From contig NZ_FNYY01000003.1 in NCBI RefSeq assembly GCF_900109145.1, forward strand, positions 1 to 64,000: 64,000 nt of DNA. The letters run 5' to 3'. Numbering within the stretch: the stretch's first letter is position 1; each line of letters begins with the position of its first letter. Origin of the DNA: Marinovum algicola. GTDB taxonomy: Bacteria > Pseudomonadota > Alphaproteobacteria > Rhodobacterales > Rhodobacteraceae. The notes under the pieces were generated by a model, which saw only the letters and a list, made by a program, of their open reading frames with translations, was not told the DNA's origin and ran no database searches. The position numbers were made by a program, and so were the translations under genes. Of the stretch, positions 57,254 to 64,000 are shown piece by piece.

Positions 57254-59694
57254 ACGCGCTGCGCCGCCACCGTGCCCTGACGCGCATCTGGGCTTCCGAT
57301 CCCGGATGGAAAGGTTGGTTCACCACCGTCAACCACACCGACCTTGGCCGCATGTTCCTTGCCACAGCGGCGTTTTTTTTCGTGGTCGGCGGCATTCTGG
57401 CGATGCTGATCCGGGCGCAGCTGGCAACGCCGCGCTCGGCCTTTCTCGGACCGGAGCATTACAACCAGATCTTCACCATGCACGGGACGATCATGATGTT
57501 CCTCTTCGCGATCCCGTTTTTCGAGGGGCTCGCCGTCTATCTCTTGCCCAAGCTTCTGGGCACCCGTGACCTGGCGTTTCCGCGGCTCACCGCCTACGGC
57601 TTCTGGTGCTATGTCTTCGGTGGCGCGATGATGATTTTTGCGCTGCTGGCGGGCATCGCGCCCGACAGCGGCTGGTTCATGTATCCACCGCTGTCCTCGA
57701 CCCTGGGGGCGCCGGGGATCAACCCGGATTTCTGGCTGATCGGCATCACCTTCGTCGAGATCTCGGCGATCTCGGCGGCGGTCGAGATCACCGTCACCGT
57801 GCTGCGCTATCGGGCGCCGGGGATGAGGCTGTCGCAGATGCCGATCTTTGCCTGGTATGCGCTGGTGACGGCGGTGATGATCCTGACCGGCTTTCCGCCG
57901 CTGATCCTCGGCTCGATCCTGCTCGAGCTGGAACGCGCCTTCGGCATGCCGTTCTTTCAGGTGGCGGCAGGCGGCGATGCGCTGCTCTGGCAGCATCTGT
58001 TCTGGCTCTTCGGCCACCCGGAAGTCTATATCATCTTTCTGCCCGCGGCCGGGGCGATCTCGACCATTCTGCCGGTGATGGCGCGCACCAGGTTGATGGG
58101 CTACGGCTGGATCGTGGCGGCGGCGGTCTCGCTGGCGGTTCTAAGCTTCGGGCTCTGGGTGCATCACATGTTCACCACCGGCATTCCGCATATGGGGCTG
58201 GCGTTCTTTTCCGCCGCCTCGACGCTGGTGGCGGTTCCGACGGCGGTGCAGATCTTTGCCTGGATTGGCACGCTCGCCACCGGCAGCCCGCGGCTGCATC
58301 TGCCGATGCTTTGGCTGCTGGCGTTTTTCGCCACCTTCGTGATCGGCGGGCTGACCGGGGTGATGGTGGCCATCGTGCCCTTCGACTGGCAGGTGCATGA
58401 CACCTATTTCATCGTCGCCCATCTGCATTATGTGCTGGTTGGCGGCTTCGTCTTTCCGATGCTCGCCGCGCTTTATTACTGGATGCCGCATTTCACCGGC
58501 CGGCGGACGTATTTCAAACTGGGCACCACGGCCTTCTGGCTGGTCTTCACGGGCTTTCACGGCACCTTTCTGCTGTTGCACTGGGCCGGGCTGCTGGGCA
58601 TGCGGCGGCGGATCGACAGTTTCGAGCCGGGGCAGGGCTGGGAGCTGATCAACCTGATCGCTTCGGTCAGCGGCTTTGTCATGGCGATCGGCTTTGCGCT
58701 GGTGCTGGTTGACGTGGTGGTCAACGCCATGGTGGCGATCCGCGGCTCGCGCGATCCCTGGGGGGCGGGCACGCTGGAATGGGCCATGCCGACCCCTTCG
58801 GCGGCCTATAATTTCGCCAGCCTGCCGCAGGTGAGCTCACGCGATCCGCTGTATGACACGCCCGATCTGCCGGCCCAACTGGCGCGCGGCGAAGGCTATC
58901 TGGGCGATCCCGCCCGCAACCGCCGCGAGACGCTGGCGATCGACGTCGCCAGCGCCGAACCGCGCCAAATCGTCGTCTTTCCGGGCAACACCCTCCTGCC
59001 GATCTGGATGGCGGCGATCACCGGGCTGTTCTTTCTCGGCATGCTGCTCAAGACCTATTGGCTGGTGCCGATCTCGGCCGTGGGGGTCATCACCTGCGCG
59101 CTGATCTGGGTCTGGAGCCTCGGACGTCGCCGGCCCGAAGGCCGTTTGCCGGTCGGGCGCGGGCTGTCGCTGGCCACTGCCGCCGAGGCGGCGGATCCGC
59201 CGGGCTGGTGGGGGTCGCTGTTTCTCTTGTTGGCCGATGGCACGTTTTTCGGCGCGCTGCTCTTTGGCTATGCCTTCCTCTGGACCGTGGCGCCGAACTG
59301 GCCGCCGCCGGCCTATGCCGAACCGGGGCCGGCGCTGCTCCTTCTGGTGGCGCTCGGCGCCGGCCTGGCGCTTGCCGGGCCGCGAGCGGGGCACTGGGTC
59401 GTGGCGGTGGGCAGTCTCTTGCTGGGCGCTGCCGGCATTGCGGCCCTGTTCCTGGTGCCGGACCCTTCGGCCCATGCCTATGACGCCACGGTCTGGGTGC
59501 TGGTGGGATACGGGCTGCTGCATCATGCCGTCTGTCTGTTGATGATCGCCGTGGTCGCCGCCCGCCGGCGGGCCGGGCATTCCGCCGCCACCACCCGGGG
59601 CGCCGAGCGCGTGTCGCACCTCTGGAGCCGCTACACGGCGCTGACCTCGCTGGTGATCGCGGCGGCAGTGGGGCTGCCGGGGGCGCTGACATGA
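57250..59694 (+). CDS. Haem-copper oxidase subunit I fused to a subunit III-like domain
   Basis: 814 residues. The subunit I part (1 to about 560) has twelve helices and all metal ligands: H78 and H393 for the low-spin haem, H256, H305 and H306 for CuB, H391 for the high-spin haem, the cross-linked Y260 and the channel glutamate E258 in FGHPEVY (A-type). After a loop, residues about 590-814 form five to six helices resembling subunit III (GWWGSLFLLLADGTFFGALLFG). It reduces oxygen to water and pumps protons. It overlaps subunit II by four bases. Confidence 0.9.
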   Translation: MNALRRHRALTRIWASDPGWKGWFTTVNHTDLGRMFLATAAFFFVVGGILAMLIRAQLATPRSAFLGPEHYNQIFTMHGTIMMFLFAIPFFEGLAVYLLPKLLGTRDLAFPRLTAYGFWCYVFGGAMMIFALLAGIAPDSGWFMYPPLSSTLGAPGINPDFWLIGITFVEISAISAAVEITVTVLRYRAPGMRLSQMPIFAWYALVTAVMILTGFPPLILGSILLELERAFGMPFFQVAAGGDALLWQHLFWLFGHPEVYIIFLPAAGAISTILPVMARTRLMGYGWIVAAAVSLAVLSFGLWVHHMFTTGIPHMGLAFFSAASTLVAVPTAVQIFAWIGTLATGSPRLHLPMLWLLAFFATFVIGGLTGVMVAIVPFDWQVHDTYFIVAHLHYVLVGGFVFPMLAALYYWMPHFTGRRTYFKLGTTAFWLVFTGFHGTFLLLHWAGLLGMRRRIDSFEPGQGWELINLIASVSGFVMAIGFALVLVDVVVNAMVAIRGSRDPWGAGTLEWAMPTPSAAYNFASLPQVSSRDPLYDTPDLPAQLARGEGYLGDPARNRRETLAIDVASAEPRQIVVFPGNTLLPIWMAAITGLFFLGMLLKTYWLVPISAVGVITCALIWVWSLGRRRPEGRLPVGRGLSLATAAEAADPPGWWGSLFLLLADGTFFGALLFGYAFLWTVAPNWPPPAYAEPGPALLLLVALGAGLALAGPRAGHWVVAVGSLLLGAAGIAALFLVPDPSAHAYDATVWVLVGYGLLHHAVCLLMIAVVAARRRAGHSAATTRGAERVSHLWSRYTALTSLVIAAAVGLPGALT

Positions 59695-60008
59695 GCAGTC
59701 TTCTGCGCATCGCCCTGCCGCTGACGCTCTGGCTGGCCAGCTTTTCGGCAATCTACGGGCTGCAAGGCCTGCTGTGTTCGAGCCGATGGGCGCTGGCCGG
59801 TGACAATCTGCCCGGACGCGGCCTGTTGATTGCCGCCGCCGCGCTGGCGATCCTGCTGCAAGTCGCGCTGATCCTGGCCCTGCGGGCCTCGGTCTGGCCC
59901 GAAAGCAACGCTGTGATCCGGCACATCAGCCTGGGATTGGGCGTGGTGGCGCTGGTCTCCACGCTCTGGACGCTGATCCCGGTGGTTGCGGTGTCTCATT
60001 GCCTGTGA
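59691..60008 (+). CDS. Small three-helix membrane protein of the oxidase operon
   Basis: 105 residues with three predicted helices (about 7-27, 45-66 and 80-100) and no recognised domain. Its ATG overlaps the oxidase stop codon (ATGA), so it is co-translated with it. Size and topology recall subunit IV (CyoD-like) of quinol oxidases, but no sequence motif confirms that. Confidence 0.65.
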   Translation: MSSLLRIALPLTLWLASFSAIYGLQGLLCSSRWALAGDNLPGRGLLIAAAALAILLQVALILALRASVWPESNAVIRHISLGLGVVALVSTLWTLIPVVAVSHCL

Positions 60009-60120
60009 GAGCCAGTCGCCCGCGTGGCATCGAATGACGCGCGGCCAGGCCGGGGAACTATCGGGATAAGTGTGCACTATCAGGAAGTAAATGGCGGAAA
60101 GACAGCCCGCCAAGGCGGCC

Positions 60121-60225
60121 ATGCAATCTTATGCAGGCCCATGCATAGCACACTGAAATTGTTAAACTAATCATAACTTCCTGCGCGCGGCTGTATGCTA
60201 TCTTGCGCAATCCTATGCACCCAAT
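60121..60225. repeat. Phased ATGCA repeats upstream of the integrase
   Basis: ATGCA occurs at 60121, 60131 and 60141, exactly ten bases apart, and TATGC/TATGCA recurs at 60194 and 60214. Repeats in helical phase next to an integrase are typical of arm-type binding sites around an attachment site. The exact att core is not identified. Confidence 0.5.
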
Positions 60226-60262
60226 TACATTGTTTTTGTGGGGTAGGATGTGGGATAGATGA

Positions 60263-61552
60263 ATGCCGAAGGTGACGCCTGAGTTGACCGCGCTGGATGT
60301 GAAGCGTCTTGTCCATCCCGGCGGCAATCGAAACGTCCTGTACTCTGTTGGTGGCGTTCCCGGCCTTCACCTGCAACTGACCCCGAAAAGGGGCCGTTCC
60401 TGGGTGCTGCGCGCCAAGGTGGGTACGGTACGGCGGGATATCGGCTTGGGTGGCTTCCCGGCTGTGACGTTGGCACAGGCCCGTGAAAGGGCGCGTGAGA
60501 CACGCGAAAAGATCAGCCAAGGCATCGACCCTATCGAGGAACGCAAGGCCACCAAGGCGGCGTTGGCCGCTGCGCAAAACCGTGGCCTGACCTTCGCAGA
60601 TGCAACCGACAAATACCTTGAGGCCAAGCTGGACGCGTTCAAGAATGCCAAGCATCGGCAGCAATGGCAGAACACGCTGGCAACCTATGCCAAGCCCGAA
60701 CTTGGCAATATGCTGGTGCAGGATATCACGGTGCAGGACGTGCTGCGCGTGTTGCAGCCGATATGGACCGACAAGACAGAAACCGCGTCACGCGTCAGGG
60801 GGCGGATTGAGGCGGTGTTGTCATGGGCCACAGTGGCCGGGCATCGCACCGGCGACAACCCGGCGCGATGGGCGGGCAATCTGAAAGAACTGTTGCCCGC
60901 GCCGTCCAAGGTCGCGAATGAAACCAATCAACCCGCTCTGATGATCGATGATGCACCGCGCTGGTTTGACGCCCTGCGGGCGCGTGACGGTTTCGGCGCG
61001 CGGGCGCTGGAATTTCTGGTCCTGACGGCCACCCGGTCGCAAGAGGTTCGCGGCGCGCTCTGGGAGGAAATCGACTTGGACAAGGCGCTATGGATCATCC
61101 CGGCGGCGCGCATGAAAATGGACCGCGAACACCGCGTCCCGCTGTCGGCAGAGGCGGTGGCGATGCTGGAAACCTTGCCACGGATGGAAGGGAACCCGTT
61201 GGTGTTCCCGGCACCGCGCGGCGGGCAGTTGTCGGACGCGACGCTATCCGCAGCCATGAAGCGGATGCACAAGGCGGAAGTGGACGCGGGCGGCACGGGT
61301 TTTGTGGATCGCGCGTCGAAGCGCCCGGCGGTGCCGCATGGGCTACGCAGCACGTTTCGCGATTGGGTGGCCGAACGCACGAACTATCCCGGTGATATGG
61401 CAGAAGTCGCATTGGCGCACCGGATCAGCAATGCGGTGGAGGCGTCATATCGGCGCGGTGACATGATCGAGAAGCGACGCAGGATGATGGGGGATTGGGC
61501 AGGGTATTTGGTCGAAGCGAAAGCTGCGGTCAATATTGTGAGGGTCGGCTGA
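60263..61552 (+). CDS. int: Tyrosine-type integrase (P4-like, DUF4102 arm-binding domain)
   Basis: 429 residues. An N-terminal arm-binding domain (about 1-95, with VPGLHLQLTPKRGRSWVLRA and GLGGFPAVTLAQARERA) is followed by a core-binding domain (about 105-200) and a catalytic domain with the complete set R258, H359, R362, H386 and nucleophile Y396. It inserts and excises a genomic element. It faces into the accessory DNA that follows. No tRNA or gene end is visible at its left, so the target site is unresolved. Confidence 0.95.
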   Translation: MPKVTPELTALDVKRLVHPGGNRNVLYSVGGVPGLHLQLTPKRGRSWVLRAKVGTVRRDIGLGGFPAVTLAQARERARETREKISQGIDPIEERKATKAALAAAQNRGLTFADATDKYLEAKLDAFKNAKHRQQWQNTLATYAKPELGNMLVQDITVQDVLRVLQPIWTDKTETASRVRGRIEAVLSWATVAGHRTGDNPARWAGNLKELLPAPSKVANETNQPALMIDDAPRWFDALRARDGFGARALEFLVLTATRSQEVRGALWEEIDLDKALWIIPAARMKMDREHRVPLSAEAVAMLETLPRMEGNPLVFPAPRGGQLSDATLSAAMKRMHKAEVDAGGTGFVDRASKRPAVPHGLRSTFRDWVAERTNYPGDMAEVALAHRISNAVEASYRRGDMIEKRRRMMGDWAGYLVEAKAAVNIVRVG

Positions 61553-62031
61553 TGTTTTCACCCGAAGGCTTCTTTCCTTTTGCATCATCTTTGCCATGGA
61601 TACATGATCGCGCTGACGATTTTTATCGTAATTGTGCGCTGCCATGGGCGACCAAAGAAAAAACTGAATCCAATGTATCGGGAGAACGTAGATTATACCG
61701 CGCTGCATCTGCCGGAAGAATGCTTTACACCGCGTGGCTGATTGACGTTATTCTCGCATACCAACCGAAGCCGGTCTTTTTGTCTAGCCCCAACGGAAGG
61801 GTGATGCGGGCAGCGCCTGCCTTTTTCCAAGGCAACGACAACCTTTCTATTTACGATTTTGAGTGGCCGCTCTCGGACGACGAACTCAGGCCAATCATTG
61901 AGTATAAGAAACCTGAAGAGGCACTAAGCGCCAGGTTTGATTACTATTTCTTGGACCAGTTCTCATGGTGCATTACTCTCCCAGAGGAGGAGAGGTGTTC
62001 GCAACTGTATCCGCTGGGAAAGGATTTTTGA
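61552..62031 (+). CDS. Unrecognised protein of the mobile element
   Basis: 159 residues, no domain recognised. It is rich in aromatic residues (GFFPFASSLPWIHD, YDFEWPLSDDELRP, ARFDYYFLDQFSWCI), has no signal peptide or membrane helix, and ends in an acidic stretch. Its ATG shares one base with the int stop codon, so it is coupled to int. Base composition is clearly AT-richer than int or the host. Position between int and the alpA-like regulator is where such elements often carry cargo. Confidence 0.65.
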   Translation: MFSPEGFFPFASSLPWIHDRADDFYRNCALPWATKEKTESNVSGERRLYRAASAGRMLYTAWLIDVILAYQPKPVFLSSPNGRVMRAAPAFFQGNDNLSIYDFEWPLSDDELRPIIEYKKPEEALSARFDYYFLDQFSWCITLPEEERCSQLYPLGKDF

Positions 62032-62321
62032 GGCTTGTAAAACCTTTCGATGGTTGGTCTGTTTGTTTGAAAGACGAGGATGGGGATGAACTCGAACAGT
62101 ATTTAGTTTCAATGTTTGATTGGACGGGAAAGCAAAGCAATGAACGGCAGAGGGGCCGCCCGAGGAAACGGGAAACCGCTGCGAAGCTGTACAGATCACT
62201 GTACCCCGATGGTCACGAATCGAAGGGTTTGACCTGGTCACAAGTGGCTGATGAAGTTGGGGAAGCCGGGAAAATTTCCGTGGGCGTAGACACTTTGCGG
62301 AGAGGGTTGGCTGAGATATAG
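61995..62321 (+). CDS. Unrecognised small protein with a possible C-terminal helix-turn-helix
   Basis: About 108 residues. The middle has a basic RQRGRPRKRET patch resembling an AT-hook or DNA-contacting tail, and the end (LTWSQVADEVGEAGKISVGVDTLRRGL) could fold as a helix-turn-helix. I favour the GTG at 61995 because AGGAGG lies four bases before it; an ATG at 61965 and a TTG at 62028 (overlapping the previous stop) are alternatives. It overlaps the preceding gene, so the two are probably made together. Confidence 0.6.
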   Translation: MFATVSAGKGFLRLVKPFDGWSVCLKDEDGDELEQYLVSMFDWTGKQSNERQRGRPRKRETAAKLYRSLYPDGHESKGLTWSQVADEVGEAGKISVGVDTLRRGLAEI

Positions 62322-62455
62322 GCCGCAAAACACAACGCATTTGCAGCATAATACACGCAATATCCAGTGTCGCAATTTGCGTGTTCTGCTTGTGTTCTCT
62401 TATTAAGTCCTGTGTTGCATCGTGCACCCAATCGTAAATGATTGGAGTGCATCAC

Positions 62456-62641
62456 ATGCCAACCACCTATCTCACAGACCGGCAAATCGGCGCACGTTAC
62501 GGCGTCCATCACCTGACCCCGCGCCGCTGGCTTAAGACTGACCCGACCTTTCCCAAACCGATCCGCCTAACGCCGGGCTGTACCCGCTGGAAACTGTCGG
62601 ATATCGAGGCTTGGGAAGCCGAAAAAGCCAAAGCTGCATAA
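62456..62641 (+). CDS. AlpA-like excisionase/transcriptional regulator
   Basis: 61 residues. YLTDRQIGARYGVHHLTPRRWLKTDPTFPKP is the MerR-like helix-turn-helix and wing of AlpA/Xis proteins, ending TRWKLSDIEAWEAEK. Such proteins activate int or direct excision. GGAG lies nine bases before the ATG at 62456; an in-frame ATG six codons upstream is less likely. Its upstream region contains GTGCACCCAAT, similar to TGCACCCAAT at 60215 near int. Confidence 0.85.
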   Translation: MPTTYLTDRQIGARYGVHHLTPRRWLKTDPTFPKPIRLTPGCTRWKLSDIEAWEAEKAKAA

Positions 62642-62747
62642 CGAAAAACCGCCACCCATTTAAACGGGCAGCGGCTCTATTCATGTGGCGTCAGCAACCG
62701 CGAGAATATCCCCGTCCCGTTTTGGTTTCAACAAAGGAAACCGGACG

Positions 62748-63113
62748 ATGACCAAAACTGAAAACTTCGACGAAAGACCCCCCGCAAACGCCCTGCGCGT
62801 CCAAGCCTGGCGCGACCTGCCAAGGGACCGTGGAGCCGCGCGCTACAAGATCACACGCGCCGATGGCGACTTTCACCTTATCACGCTTTCCAAGGGCAAC
62901 CGGATCGTGCTGGACGCGCTGATACTGCAACCGCTGTTTTGCGCCAGCCCGGTGCGGATATCCGACCGCGTGTGCATCCTGCGCCATGACTACAACGTGC
63001 CGATCATCAAGCGGATGTACGGTAACGACGCTGCAACGGACCGCGCGAAGTTTGGCGTCTATTTTCTTGCCGCCAAGGTTGTGCGCCTTGGCAACGATGG
63101 GGGCGCAGCATGA
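62748..63113 (+). CDS. Unrecognised protein upstream of the primase module
   Basis: 121 residues, no domain recognised. The order of strands (YKITRADGDFHLITLSKG, RIVLDALILQPLF) suggests a small alpha-beta protein. AAAGGAAA precedes the ATG at 62748. Its stop overlaps the ATG of the next small gene, so it belongs to the same replication operon. Confidence 0.65.
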   Translation: MTKTENFDERPPANALRVQAWRDLPRDRGAARYKITRADGDFHLITLSKGNRIVLDALILQPLFCASPVRISDRVCILRHDYNVPIIKRMYGNDAATDRAKFGVYFLAAKVVRLGNDGGAA

Positions 63114-63211
63114 TGGCCCTGCGCATTGCCCGCATTTGCCGCGAACTCGGGGTTTCCCGGTCGGTGGCAAAGACCATTGCAGCCCTGGCCTATGGGGAGG
63201 GCAAGCAATGA
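63110..63211 (+). CDS. Small basic helix-turn-helix-like peptide, 33 residues
   Basis: A short frame reading MMALRIARICRELGVSRSVA and ending AYGEGKQ overlaps the preceding stop and, by ATGA, the next gene's start. RELGVSRSVAKTIA looks like a recognition helix. The tight overlap on both sides is the main reason to believe it is translated; alone it would be too short to call. Confidence 0.55.
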   Translation: MMALRIARICRELGVSRSVAKTIAALAYGEGKQ

Positions 63212-64000
63212 CAGCGGAACGGGTACCCAGCTTGCCCGACGTGATCCGCGACGAGGTGGCCCGCCTGAAAGGGGCGGGCTTCCCTCTGCTGCCCTTGGGT
63301 GGCGCGGATGGCAAGACGCCGCTGCTGCGCTCATGGGCGGGCGCGCATATGCCCCTGGCCCGAATATTCGCCCCCATGCACCGGACGGGATCGCGGGCTT
63401 ATGGGGTGCGTCTGGATGGGCTGGCGGTGATCGACTGCGATTGTGACGACGCGGGCCTGGTTGCGCATTTAGAAGCCCGGTTCGGGCGCAGCCCGGTGCA
63501 TGTCAAAACGCCACGGGGGCGGCACCTGTATTACCGCGCGGCGGGCATCATGCCGAACCTGCGCGGGGAAGGCTTGCCGGTGGATATCAAGACAGGGGCG
63601 CGCAGCTATGTTGTCGGGCCGTTGTCGCAACGCCCTGACGGCGGCGCGTATTGCCCGGTTCGGGGTTTGCTGGGGAAAGATGCTTTGCCGCTCTTGCGTG
63701 GCGCGTCACAGGCCAGGGCAGCGCCTATCCCAAGCGGCAATCGCCACGTTGAATTGGTAAAGGAGGCCATGCGCATGGTTGAGCTGGTGGACAGCGCAGA
63801 AGAATTGCAGGCCAATCTGGCGGGCATCCGTGACGACTGGTGCGAGGATCCTGCAACGATGCCAGACAGCGAATTGCGCGAAATTGCCGGATGGGCTTGG
63901 AAATGCCGGTTGGAAAACCGCGTCTATCGGGGCCGTGACAGCGCCTTTCCCATGCACCGGATGGCGGTGGATGCGCTGAAAGGGCAACCGAACGGTGCGG
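63208..64000 (+). CDS. Bifunctional primase-polymerase (archaeo-eukaryotic primase type), cut by window edge
   Basis: At least 264 residues, continuing past the right edge. Archaeo-eukaryotic primase motifs are in order: the metal-binding D76-C-D78 in VIDCDCDD, H106 in RGRHLYYR, and VDIKTGARSYVVGPLS. Such Prim-Pol proteins start replication of plasmids, phages and satellite elements and often carry a C-terminal helicase, which would lie outside the window. The ATG at 63208 overlaps the preceding small gene. With int and the AlpA-like gene it defines a replicating integrated element. Confidence 0.9.
   Translation, partial: MTAERVPSLPDVIRDEVARLKGAGFPLLPLGGADGKTPLLRSWAGAHMPLARIFAPMHRTGSRAYGVRLDGLAVIDCDCDDAGLVAHLEARFGRSPVHVKTPRGRHLYYRAAGIMPNLRGEGLPVDIKTGARSYVVGPLSQRPDGGAYCPVRGLLGKDALPLLRGASQARAAPIPSGNRHVELVKEAMRMVELVDSAEELQANLAGIRDDWCEDPATMPDSELREIAGWAWKCRLENRVYRGRDSAFPMHRMAVDALKGQPNGA

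Noticed and set aside
60212-62433. Shared TGCACCCAAT near int and upstream of alpA as possible attachment repeats
   Set aside because: Only ten bases, and both copies lie inside the same element, so they are more likely regulator or integrase sites than attL/attR.

Overview
The window comes from a GC-rich alphaproteobacterium, most likely a member of the Rhodobacterales (Roseobacter/Rhodobacter group). The pointers are a C4-pathway 5-aminolevulinate synthase (HemA), a B12-dependent ribonucleotide reductase (NrdJ), a CckA hybrid kinase with a perfect CtrA half-site pair (TTAA-N7-TTAA) upstream, a recA gene with an alphaproteobacterial SOS box (GAAC-N7-GAAC), TRAP transport genes and tandem ATGA overlaps. 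Most of the window is ordinary chromosome carrying housekeeping genes, with accessory DNA at both ends and one low-GC insertion.

Left part (1-9.6 kb): a cut-off IS200-type transposase with a 26-bp perfect hairpin over its start codon, next to a pair of omegaRNA/right-end-like hairpins; about 0.8 kb without a recognisable gene; tRNA-Val(TAC) followed directly by a frameshifted, truncated integrase relic; then a sugar-acid operon on the minus strand. The operon runs dctP, a fused dctQM TRAP transporter, ltnD, otnK, otnC, otnI. It should import a four-carbon sugar acid (threonate/erythronate type), oxidise it, phosphorylate it, decarboxylate and isomerise it to a triose phosphate. A divergent LacI-type regulator faces it across a 36-bp palindrome. 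The tail of otnI has been replaced by sequence from the integrase relic.

Middle (9.7-54.5 kb): a duplicated tRNA-Asp unit; a sulfotransferase-like and a glycosyltransferase gene; a low-GC orphan; an M20 peptidase; hemA, a RodZ-like gene and ispG; a DsbA-like and a BepA-like M48 protease; an aminotransferase; an amidase, PBP1A and prfB; trpE and a PpiD-like foldase; gpt, lysE and fabI; pdxH; a double cold-shock protein and a DUF192 gene; tRNA-Pro; nrdJ with an NrdR-like box and a long leader; a DUF2188 gene; guaB and an RsmB-like methyltransferase; cckA; a sulfotransferase; recA; alaS and a DUF1330 gene; typA; an EmrE-like SMR pump; and a non-pyrrolysine MttB-family methyltransferase. Two families of short interspersed palindromic repeats sit between genes.

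Right part (54.8-64 kb): a compact terminal-oxidase cluster (CtaG-like, a CopD/HemJ-like protein, DUF2231 on the other strand, subunit II, fused subunit I-III, a small three-helix protein). Subunit II has lost the CuA ligands and carries a lipobox, which suggests a quinol oxidase. From about 60.1 kb a mobile element begins: phased ATGCA repeats, a P4-type integrase, two unrecognised lower-GC genes, an AlpA-like regulator, two small unknown genes and a primase-polymerase that runs off the window. This element and the oxidase cluster are the parts most worth a second look.
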